NCBI GenBank assembly: GCA_035478255.1
Contig: DATIJV010000110.1
Location: forward strand, 1-6,215
Length of the DNA: 6,215 bases
From: DATIJJ01 sp035478255
GTDB lineage: Bacteria; Pseudomonadota; Gammaproteobacteria; DSM-16500
Reading direction: 5' to 3'
Shown: positions 1 to 6,215 of the stretch, piece by piece
Layout: every line of letters starts with the position of its first letter
Position numbering within the stretch: position 1 is the stretch's first letter
Made by a program: the position numbers and the translations under genes
Notes under the pieces: generated by a model
The model's database searches: none
The model's input: the letters and a program-made list of their open reading frames with translations, nothing else
What the model was told of the DNA's origin: nothing

Positions 1-33
1 AAAAAAATTCATTATTAATCATACACTTAACCA

Positions 34-2118
34 TCAATTCTCATAAAAAACAGGAGTCAAATCATCCCCAAAGAAAACTCTCATTGCAGTCAACATATGG
101 CGCGCGGGTGATTGTTTTGCGAATTCACTTTCTAAATCCATCGTCCACTTTCCTGTCTTCAGATCCACTAAAACAGGAACCATCATTTTATTTTTTTGCG
201 GATATAATGCAAGGACCCAAGAATCGTAATAATCAGCATATTGTTTACTGGCAAGAATCAACCGCCACATGCTGTCTTTTACCACAATACGCGTTGTCTT
301 AGGCTCAATACGATAATAATCAATTCCTTCAAACAATACTTTTCGCTCTTCTGGATGAATTGTCCTGATCGCCTCAGGAGAAAAATCACTCTCTACAAAA
401 AAATCTTCTTTTATATCTACAATATTTTTAAAACCAAACACATAATCCTGCAAAAAATCTCCACTGCTGCGCCCAATCGGTAGGTTTAAAAATTTCAATA
501 TAGTCGGTTTAACATCCATGACGGACACAAACCCTGGAATAATTTTTATTTGATTCGGCATCGTACCAAATGTTCTAAAAGCCAAAACCGTGTGATATTG
601 CGGTAATCCTAAAACATCTGTTCCATGCCCGCCCGACATATTCACTTTTTCTTTCGCCATACTCGGCGGGTAAAAACGCGGGATAGGTTTTTTATCATGT
701 GAAGAAATATATAAATCAGGATCTGTAATACGATCGCCCTGAATTTCCACCGCTTCTCCATGATCTGACAGCAATATAACAATACTGTGCTCTAAAAAAT
801 TATTTTGCTTCAGCATAGCCATAAAATCGTAAAATTGTTTATCGACACGCGCAAGTGACGCGTGATAATGCGAAATACTCACTTGTTTGAGAGGCAATCT
901 TGCCCAGGCATAAGGATAGTGCGGCAAACAAAAATGTGTAATCAACAGTGTAGGTTTGATTCGAGATTCTGATAATACCGGCTGTAAGAGTTTTAAAAAA
1001 CTATTCGGATTATACGTGACAAAAACTCCGCGGTTAGCATAACTATACGGAAATAAATATTTACCTATCCATGTATTGATTAAAAAATTCGACAAAGGAA
1101 AATCATTGATTGTCCCGAGCAAAAAATCATTAAATCCAATAGGAGGACTCATGACTTTATCAAATCCATATCGTTGATCAATATTACTGAACCGTGTGTC
1201 ATCAGTTGCAAAAATAGTTTGATAACCGTCCTCACGCAATATTGCAGGCAATGTTTCACTTAAATCTAAATGGCTTTGGTCCGCAAGATTGGTACGTATA
1301 GAATTTAATTTAGGATATATCCCAGTCAAAATACTGACCCAGGAAGGATAAGTACGTGCTAAAGGCGTTAGCGCATCAGAAAAAACCGCAGCATGATTTA
1401 AAAAATCATCAATATGAGGTGTTTTTTTTGCATATCCAAAAAAACCTAAAAAATCAGGCCTGACAGAATCTATCCCAATAATAATAATATTAGGTTTTTT
1501 AGCCGTTGCTGCATCAATAACAGGGTTTTTAGCATGAAAAAATACTTCAAAATAAAACATAAACGCGCATAGAGAAACTAACGCAGCCGCTCCCGCTAAC
1601 ATTTTTTTATTTTTGAGTTGATGAAAAATACTCAAAACTAATCCAAATAATGCCAATAAAAAAATTGACATCATCAATAGACTTAAAAGTGCGAATAGAA
1701 TTCCAGATATTTTCAAACTCAATACACTTAACAGCAAACTGGAAAATTTTGAATTGGGAAAAAAAACGCGATTTGCAAATAACACAGTGAGTAATGAAAC
1801 AATCCACAATTTGATACCAAAACGCTCAGTTGCCTGTTCAGAAAAATTAAATACTTTTGCAAAAAATACAGCAGTTATCCAAACAAAAAAAGTAAAAAAT
1901 AAATGAATTAATAATTCCACACCAACAAAATAAAGGATTCCGGGAACAACGGCGCGGGGAATTCCCAGATGATTGGCAATTAATTTAAAGCCGCTTAAAT
2001 ATATTCCGCTGCATTCAATTAAAAAACTGATTTCAGCTAAAATTAAAAAAGCTGTTAAAATTAATAATGAAAAAAACAAACTCTTACCGATGGGTTGATT
2101 CTTTATTTGCTGTTGCAT
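34..2118 (-). CDS. Membrane-anchored sulfatase-fold (alkaline phosphatase superfamily) enzyme, specific substrate unknown
   Basis: The protein has 694 residues. Residues about 13-195 are strongly hydrophobic and form five or six membrane segments (about 13-36, 60-86, 103-119, one or two within 126-166, 173-194). A soluble domain follows and probably faces the periplasm. It begins with PNIIIIGIDSVRPD (209-222), the classic sulfatase-fold first strand with metal ligand D217. TPHIDDF (233-239) follows, then the nucleophile region TYPSWVSILTG (256-266), LSDHGE (450-455, ligands D452/H453) and GGHGTD (496-501, H498). In sulfatases the nucleophile motif is C/S-x-P-S-R; here Thr256 takes the Cys/Ser place and Trp260 the Arg place. 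That argues against a formylglycine sulfatase and for a Thr-nucleophile phosphotransferase or phosphohydrolase, like LTA synthase, phosphoethanolamine transferases or PbgA/YejM-type proteins. The substrate cannot be named. Residues about 560-694 extend past the recognisable fold. The start ATG overlaps the end of fadE by 35 nt and has only a weak ribosome site; no other early ATG exists in frame. Base composition is very AT-rich in the membrane part. Confidence 0.85.
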   Translation of the reverse strand: MQQQIKNQPIGKSLFFSLLILTAFLILAEISFLIECSGIYLSGFKLIANHLGIPRAVVPGILYFVGVELLIHLFFTFFVWITAVFFAKVFNFSEQATERFGIKLWIVSLLTVLFANRVFFPNSKFSSLLLSVLSLKISGILFALLSLLMMSIFLLALFGLVLSIFHQLKNKKMLAGAAALVSLCAFMFYFEVFFHAKNPVIDAATAKKPNIIIIGIDSVRPDFLGFFGYAKKTPHIDDFLNHAAVFSDALTPLARTYPSWVSILTGIYPKLNSIRTNLADQSHLDLSETLPAILREDGYQTIFATDDTRFSNIDQRYGFDKVMSPPIGFNDFLLGTINDFPLSNFLINTWIGKYLFPYSYANRGVFVTYNPNSFLKLLQPVLSESRIKPTLLITHFCLPHYPYAWARLPLKQVSISHYHASLARVDKQFYDFMAMLKQNNFLEHSIVILLSDHGEAVEIQGDRITDPDLYISSHDKKPIPRFYPPSMAKEKVNMSGGHGTDVLGLPQYHTVLAFRTFGTMPNQIKIIPGFVSVMDVKPTILKFLNLPIGRSSGDFLQDYVFGFKNIVDIKEDFFVESDFSPEAIRTIHPEERKVLFEGIDYYRIEPKTTRIVVKDSMWRLILASKQYADYYDSWVLALYPQKNKMMVPVLVDLKTGKWTMDLESEFAKQSPARHMLTAMRVFFGDDLTPVFYEN

Positions 2119-4552
2119 GCTGAACTACCCGCCCTAAATCTTCTTTAGCAAAATCATCCACTGCGATTACTATTTGACGCGCTTCTTCAGCTTGCAAAAT
2201 AATATCTAAATGATCCTGATTAATAATTTGTTTGGCAAATGCCTGTTTAGCCAATATCGCCATACTACCATTCTCCAGCAATCCTTCACTCATTGCTGTT
2301 TTCAAGATTTTTTCAATCGGTTCAGCAGCAATAGCCTTCATTAAAGCATCCTCTAATAAGGCCGGCATATTGCCTGGAACCGCACTCACAAACGCACCTT
2401 CTGTCAGTCGATAACGAGACGGTGTTTGATCCATCATAAGCTGCGCGACTTTATGAAGCAATTTATCAGAGGGTTTAGAAAAATGTTTACCCAATGGAAA
2501 AATCAGGAACCGCAATATACCTTTCAACCAGCGGTTAGGAAAATTTTTTAATAATTCATCGAATTTTTGCTGAATGTTGTAAAGACAAGTCAGCCCTGCG
2601 TAACGGACAATCGGTAAGTCATCGCCATTTTTACCTTGATCATGATAATGTTTTAATATGGCGGATAATAAATATAATTCACTTAAAATATCACCCAATC
2701 GCGCAGAAATTGATTCTTTTCTTTTTAATGTTCCACCCAGAACAAGCAGAGAAATATCTGCCATCAACGCAAAAGCAGCGCTAAACCGCGTGGCTTGCTG
2801 AAAGTATCGCTTTGTTTTGCCGGTTGGTGCCATGACAATCCTACCGCTTGTCAAACCTAAGACGAAACTTCGGACCAGATTACTCAAAGTAAAATTGATA
2901 TGTCCCATTAATGCTTTATCGAATTCGCGCAAACTTTCAGTCTGGTCCTTATTGCGTGCGGCTTCAAATTCTCTAAAAACATAAGGATGACAGCGCATGG
3001 CACCCTGACCGAATATAATTAAATTGCGGGTTAAAATATTTGCGCCTTCAACCGTAATTGCGATGGGAACAGATTCATAGATCCGCCCAACATAGTTTTT
3101 AGGCCCTAAGCAAATTCCTTTGCCGCCGTGAATATCCATGGAATCATTGGTCACGGTACGCCCCATCTCTGTCACATGATATTTAGTAATCGCAGAAGCA
3201 ATAGCCGGTTTTTCTCCCGTATCGATGATGGCTGCAGTAAAAGACCGCGCTGCATCCATGGTATAGGTCAATCCTGCCATCCGCGCTAATGGCTCTTCAA
3301 TGCCCTCGAATTTCCCAATGTATACATTAAATTGACGCCTGACACGGGCATAAGCACCTGTGGTATACATTAAGATTTTCGCTCCGCCAATACCGCTAGC
3401 GGGTAATGAAATTGCCCTGCCTGCAGCCAGACACTCCATCAACATACGCCAACCCTGCCCCGCCATCTTGGGGCCGCCAATAATCCACTCAACTGGAATA
3501 AAAACATCTTCGCCATAAATCGGGCCGTTTTGAAAAACAACATTCACTGGAAAATGACGCCGTCCAATTTGGATGCCCTCTGTATTTCGCGGAATCAAAG
3601 CACAGGTAATTCCTAAATCTTTTTTATTCCCCAAGAGATGATCAGGGTCATACAACTTAAAGGCTAAACCAATCACTGTTGCAACTGGTGCAAGCGTGAT
3701 ATATCGTTTGTTAAAATTAAGGCGTATTCCCAATACTTTTTCGCCATGATAATCGCCTAAGCAAACTATCCCATTATCCGACATCGCACCGGCATCAGAA
3801 CCCGCTTCAGGGCCAGTCAAGGCAAAGCAGGGAATTTCTTCGCCGCGCGCCAACCGAGGTAAATAATAATTTTTCTGTTCGATCGTCCCGTAATGCATTA
3901 ATAATTCGGCAGGGCCCAGTGAGTTGGGTACAGAAATAGTGGATGCGACTGAACCGCTTTTTCCATACACTTTTGTTAAAATTTGCGAATGCGCATAGGC
4001 CGAAAATTCTTTTCCGCCATATTCTTTTGTAATGATTAACGCAAAAAAACCCTGCTCTTTTAAATAATTCCACATTTCAGGCGGCAAATCAGCGCGGTTA
4101 TGCGTGATGTCCCAATCATCAATCATGCTGCAAAGCACTTCAACGGGCCCGTCCAGAAATGCTTTTTCTTCTTCTGAAAGGGTTGGCTTGGGATAACTGA
4201 GTAATTTATTCCAGCGTGGGTTCCCGCAAAATAAATCGCCTTCCCAACCCACTGTTCCTGCTGCCAACGCTTCGCGTTCAGTGCGCGACATGGCCGGCAT
4301 GACTTTACGATAAAAATTTAAACCCGGTTTGCTGATTAATTTATAGCGCCAGGAAGTTATATGCAGAGGAAGAAAAATCGCAAGCGAAATTATCCAGGCA
4401 GCGAGTAATCCAAGCGCAGAAACATGACTGAATCGTGTCAGGAAAATTAAAAAAATAACGAGAGCTATCGTCCAAATATTTAATCTGGCACGATTATAAG
4501 TCAGCATGCAAAATAACGCAGCAAACGCTAAAATCCAAATCCATCCCATCAT
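2084..4552 (-). CDS. fadE: Acyl-CoA dehydrogenase FadE
   Basis: FadE is an FAD-dependent enzyme that converts acyl-CoA to trans-2-enoyl-CoA, the first step of fatty-acid beta-oxidation. The 822 residues match the usual length of the long gammaproteobacterial form (E. coli about 814) and can be matched to it from memory along the whole length. Residues 3-64 are hydrophobic, with two or three potential membrane segments, as in E. coli FadE, so inner-membrane association is likely. KVMPAMSRTEREA (83-95) and GTVGWEGDLF (99-108) are FadE-typical. The acyl-CoA dehydrogenase core spans roughly 125-520, with CFALTGPEAGSDAG (242-255), GGPKMAGQGWRM (359-370) and ITVEGANILTRN (499-510). E502 is the likely catalytic base. 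Residues about 530-815 form the FadE-specific C-terminal region. The ATG at 4552 is preceded by AGAGGA with 6-nt spacing; the next codon is also ATG. The gene lies 22 nt after the phosphoribosyltransferase and its end overlaps the sulfatase-fold gene. No broken motif is seen. Confidence 0.97.
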   Translation of the reverse strand: MMGWIWILAFAALFCMLTYNRARLNIWTIALVIFLIFLTRFSHVSALGLLAAWIISLAIFLPLHITSWRYKLISKPGLNFYRKVMPAMSRTEREALAAGTVGWEGDLFCGNPRWNKLLSYPKPTLSEEEKAFLDGPVEVLCSMIDDWDITHNRADLPPEMWNYLKEQGFFALIITKEYGGKEFSAYAHSQILTKVYGKSGSVASTISVPNSLGPAELLMHYGTIEQKNYYLPRLARGEEIPCFALTGPEAGSDAGAMSDNGIVCLGDYHGEKVLGIRLNFNKRYITLAPVATVIGLAFKLYDPDHLLGNKKDLGITCALIPRNTEGIQIGRRHFPVNVVFQNGPIYGEDVFIPVEWIIGGPKMAGQGWRMLMECLAAGRAISLPASGIGGAKILMYTTGAYARVRRQFNVYIGKFEGIEEPLARMAGLTYTMDAARSFTAAIIDTGEKPAIASAITKYHVTEMGRTVTNDSMDIHGGKGICLGPKNYVGRIYESVPIAITVEGANILTRNLIIFGQGAMRCHPYVFREFEAARNKDQTESLREFDKALMGHINFTLSNLVRSFVLGLTSGRIVMAPTGKTKRYFQQATRFSAAFALMADISLLVLGGTLKRKESISARLGDILSELYLLSAILKHYHDQGKNGDDLPIVRYAGLTCLYNIQQKFDELLKNFPNRWLKGILRFLIFPLGKHFSKPSDKLLHKVAQLMMDQTPSRYRLTEGAFVSAVPGNMPALLEDALMKAIAAEPIEKILKTAMSEGLLENGSMAILAKQAFAKQIINQDHLDIILQAEEARQIVIAVDDFAKEDLGRVVQHATANKESTHR
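2125..2130 (-). promoter_or_regulatory. Weak ribosome binding site of the sulfatase-fold gene
   Basis: The minus strand reads GGGTAG, 6 nt before the ATG at 2118, inside the fadE coding end. It matches the anti-Shine-Dalgarno poorly, so translation of this gene may depend on ribosomes finishing fadE 35 nt further on. Confidence 0.35.
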
Positions 4553-4558
4553 AAATTT

Positions 4559-4564
4559 TCCTCT
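4559..4564 (-). promoter_or_regulatory. Ribosome binding site of fadE
   Basis: AGAGGA on the minus strand, 6 nt before the ATG at 4552, located in the 22-nt gap after the preceding stop codon. This is the strongest translation signal in the window. Confidence 0.8.
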
Positions 4565-4574
4565 TTATTGCCTC

Positions 4575-5132
4575 TTACTGATGCTCGTCCGCCACAGCAT
4601 AAATTCCAGGCGCATTACGCAAATATTCTTCATAATCCAAACCAAAACCAATTAAAAATCGGTCTTCTGTGCTGACTCCAATAAAATCAGGTTCAAAATT
4701 TACGCCTTCTTCCCGCTTGCGAATTTTATTTACCATCACACAGGTATGCACTGCTTTTGCACCCATTTGATTACAATAATCCATAATGGCAGCCAAGGTT
4801 AAGCCGCCATCCATAATATCATCAATCACAAGCACCGTGCGGTCTTTGAGTGGTTTTCGCGGCTCGACCAGCCAGTGTAAATCACCGCCGCGAACAGCTC
4901 CGCGATAACGTGTAGCATGAATATAATCAACTTCGAGCGGAAAATGCAGACGTGTTAAAAGATGTCCTGCAGGAATCAATGCTCCAATCATCACACAGAT
5001 CACCAAAGGATTTTCATTTTCTAATTTTTCCGTAATCTCATTTGCCATTCTATCCAAAGCTTTTTCAAGTTCGGAAAAATCGTAAAGACATTCTGCTTTT
5101 TCTAAAATATTTTTTATTTTATTGGTTACCAT
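4575..5132 (-). CDS. hpt: Hypoxanthine-guanine phosphoribosyltransferase family protein
   Basis: This cytosolic purine salvage enzyme transfers phosphoribose from PRPP to hypoxanthine or guanine, giving IMP or GMP. With the start chosen here it has 185 residues, the same size as the pseudomonad/Legionella type. The PRPP-binding motif is VLVIDDIMDGGLTL (100-113), with acidic pair D104/D105. The pyrophosphate loop is VMIGAL (47-52). HATRYRG (72-78) precedes the flexible loop, VMVNK (132-136) carries the base-contacting Lys136, and GFGLDY (162-167) plus RNAPGIYAV (172-180) are typical of this subfamily. An upstream ATG at 5180 would add 16 residues but has no ribosome site and would overlap nagZ by 62 nt. 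The ATG at 5132 has AGGAAAG just ahead and overlaps nagZ by only 14 nt, so it is preferred. Preference for hypoxanthine, guanine or xanthine is inferred from the family and cannot be read from the sequence. Confidence 0.93.
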   Translation of the reverse strand: MVTNKIKNILEKAECLYDFSELEKALDRMANEITEKLENENPLVICVMIGALIPAGHLLTRLHFPLEVDYIHATRYRGAVRGGDLHWLVEPRKPLKDRTVLVIDDIMDGGLTLAAIMDYCNQMGAKAVHTCVMVNKIRKREEGVNFEPDFIGVSTEDRFLIGFGLDYEEYLRNAPGIYAVADEHQ

Positions 5133-6147
5133 AAACTTTCCTGTATTGATTAAAATTATTTTTCCATGCGCTTGAAGCATGCAATGTGTTTAAATCGTAA
5201 GAAAACTTGCCTTTTAATCGTTTAAATTTATCAAAAGATAATCGATATTTTTCTGATAGATGATCCATTATTTCAATTGCGCCCGGCCTATTGTTGCAAA
5301 TTAATATCATATCGCATCCTGCCGCTAATGCAGCTTCTGCACGCGAAAAATAATTTCCTGCAAATTCCGCACCTGCCATATTCAAATCATCACTAAAAAT
5401 AATTCCTGAAAAATTTAATTTTTTGCGTAAGATTTCTTGCAGCCAGTATCGAGAAAAACCTACGGGTTTGTCATCTACTTCAGAAAATAAAATATGTGCG
5501 GGCATCAAGGCATCGATACCTGCAGAGATCATTTGACTAAAAGGCTGCATGTCTTGCTGAAAAATTTCAGTAAATTGGCGCAAATCGACTGGTAATTCAA
5601 GGTGAGAATCTGATTTCACAGAACCATGGCCTGGAAAGTGTTTACCTGTTGCAGCCATACCGGCAGCATGCATACCTTGAATGACTGCTTCTCCCAGTGC
5701 CATAACAGCCGCAGGAGAGGCAGCAAAACTACGGTCTCCTATCACAGTATTCCAGCCTTTGTCCAAATCAAGCACGGGCGCAAAGCTTAAATCGACACCT
5801 AATGCCAGCAATTCTGCAGCCATTAACCAGCCAGAGGAATAAGCAAAGCGTAAACCTTTTTCGTGAGAATCCTGATAAACTTCACCAATTTCTCTCATGC
5901 TGGGCAAAGTGATTAATCCCTCTTTAAACCGCTGCACGCGCCCTCCTTCCTGATCTACCGCAATCAAAATAAAAGGGGTTATTTCACGAATAGTTGAGCA
6001 TAATTGGCTGATTTGCGAGGGAGACTCATAATTTCGAGCAAACAAAATAACACCGCCCGCGAGGGGATGCTGTAATAATTCCCGTTCCTCTGGTGTTATC
6101 TCAAGACCCATCAAGTCTAAGATAACCGGGCCAATTGTTTGCGGCAT
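5119..6147 (-). CDS. nagZ: Beta-N-acetylhexosaminidase NagZ (GH3)
   Basis: NagZ is a cytosolic glucosaminidase of glycoside hydrolase family 3. It removes N-acetylglucosamine from GlcNAc-1,6-anhydroMurNAc peptides during peptidoglycan recycling; in species with inducible AmpC its product feeds AmpR signalling. With the start chosen here it has 342 residues, like E. coli NagZ (341). Visible motifs are GPVILDLMG (6-14), GGVILFARNY (31-40), VDQEGGRVQRF (64-74), GKHFPGHG (168-175) with DSH (180-182, His182 as likely acid/base), MPAHILFS (215-222), FSDDLNM (251-257, D253 as likely nucleophile) and GCDMILICNNR (277-287). All catalytic positions are present. An in-frame ATG at 6198 would add 17 residues, but it lacks a ribosome site and lies upstream of a TATAAT box. 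The ATG at 6147 has AGAGGA ahead and fits the family N-terminus, so it is preferred. The last 14 nt overlap the next gene, favouring coupled expression. Confidence 0.96.
   Translation of the reverse strand: MPQTIGPVILDLMGLEITPEERELLQHPLAGGVILFARNYESPSQISQLCSTIREITPFILIAVDQEGGRVQRFKEGLITLPSMREIGEVYQDSHEKGLRFAYSSGWLMAAELLALGVDLSFAPVLDLDKGWNTVIGDRSFAASPAAVMALGEAVIQGMHAAGMAATGKHFPGHGSVKSDSHLELPVDLRQFTEIFQQDMQPFSQMISAGIDALMPAHILFSEVDDKPVGFSRYWLQEILRKKLNFSGIIFSDDLNMAGAEFAGNYFSRAEAALAAGCDMILICNNRPGAIEIMDHLSEKYRLSFDKFKRLKGKFSYDLNTLHASSAWKNNFNQYRKVYGNQ
5136..5142 (-). promoter_or_regulatory. Ribosome binding site of hpt, inside the nagZ coding end
   Basis: AGGAAAG on the minus strand, 3 nt before the ATG at 5132 (6 nt from the GGA core). 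It lies within the last codons of nagZ (…YRKVYGNQ), so ribosomes ending nagZ would pass directly over it. It supports the 5132 start over the 5180 start. Confidence 0.7.
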
Positions 6148-6157
6148 AAGCTGAAAA

Positions 6158-6163
6158 TCCTCT
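6158..6163 (-). promoter_or_regulatory. Ribosome binding site of nagZ
   Basis: AGAGGA on the minus strand, 10 nt before the ATG at 6147. It decides between this start and the ATG at 6198, which has no purine-rich site before it. The spacing is slightly long but within the usual range. Confidence 0.65.
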
Positions 6164-6180
6164 AAAGTATAACGCCCTAA

Positions 6181-6186
6181 ATTATA
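6181..6186 (-). promoter_or_regulatory. Possible sigma-70 -10 box upstream of nagZ
   Basis: The minus strand reads TATAAT exactly here. Transcription would begin near 6174, leaving a leader of about 27 nt before the nagZ ATG at 6147. No good -35 hexamer is seen 16-18 nt upstream (the 17-nt spacing gives TCGTTT), so the site is only a candidate. A second, weaker TATACT lies just downstream on the same strand. If real, it would drive all four genes. Confidence 0.4.
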
Positions 6187-6215
6187 CGGATATTTCACAT
6201 GAAAAACGATGTGTT

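Noticed and set aside
1..33. Possible terminator after the sulfatase-fold gene
   Set aside because: On the minus strand it ends in a run of seven T, but the preceding bases are AT-rich and form no GC-rich hairpin. The window ends there, so a terminator further on cannot be judged.
84..483. Two overlapping open frames of 72 and 80 codons on the plus strand
   Set aside because: They lie opposite the conserved-frame sulfatase-fold gene, have no ribosome sites or recognisable domains, and look like antisense shadows.
1607..1807. 66-codon open frame on the minus strand
   Set aside because: It lies in another frame within the membrane-helix part of the sulfatase-fold gene and is rich in Phe and Ile simply because of the AT-rich composition.
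34..2118. Horizontal acquisition of the sulfatase-fold gene because of its low GC
   Set aside because: The block 1861-1920 has 12 of 60 G/C against 38 of 60 in fadE at 3421-3480, but the low value falls in membrane helices rich in Phe, Ile and Lys codons. The soluble-domain part is less extreme (25 of 60 at 901-960), and no mobile-element borders are seen.
2232..2414. 60-codon open frame on the plus strand
   Set aside because: It is antisense to the FadE C-terminal region, which is clearly coding; no domain or translation signal supports it.
3807..4073. 88-codon open frame on the minus strand
   Set aside because: It is an alternative frame inside the best-conserved core of FadE with an unremarkable translation.
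5133..5180. Sixteen-residue N-terminal extension of the phosphoribosyltransferase
   Set aside because: The ATG at 5180 has no Shine-Dalgarno sequence, and this stretch is the conserved-frame end of nagZ; the 5132 start fits the family length.

Overview
The window is a compact, AT-rich bacterial segment with four genes, all on the minus strand. It is read from about 6.2 kb down to the left edge in the order nagZ (cell-wall recycling glucosaminidase), hpt-type purine phosphoribosyltransferase, fadE (acyl-CoA dehydrogenase), and a membrane-anchored protein with a sulfatase/alkaline-phosphatase fold. Spacing is tight: a 14-nt overlap, then a 22-nt gap, then a 35-nt overlap. This suggests a single transcriptional unit, with a possible promoter (TATAAT) just upstream of nagZ at the right edge. 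There is no gene-free stretch longer than 33 nt, apart from the 68 nt of promoter and leader at the right end.

The organism is most likely a gammaproteobacterium. The long FadE form of about 820 residues with a hydrophobic N-terminus, the short NagZ of about 340 residues, and the 185-residue HPRT resembling the pseudomonad/Legionella type are all typical of that class. The AT-rich coding sequence, rich in Lys, Asn, Ile and Phe codons, would fit Legionellales or a similar host-associated lineage, but this placement is an inference and not proven here.

Region by region: 5119-6147 is nagZ, with all catalytic motifs intact; 4575-5132 is the purine salvage phosphoribosyltransferase; 2084-4552 is full-length fadE for the first step of fatty-acid beta-oxidation; 34-2118 is the least characterised gene, with about 200 residues of membrane helices followed by a periplasm-type sulfatase-fold domain. 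In that domain a Thr sits where true sulfatases carry the Cys/Ser that becomes formylglycine.

The first three genes are scavenging functions (muropeptides, purines, fatty acids). The last probably acts on an envelope molecule. I see no phage, insertion sequence, CRISPR, tRNA/rRNA or other mobile signature. The one point that looks under-described is the Thr-type sulfatase-fold protein translationally linked to fadE; the rest looks like ordinary core genome.
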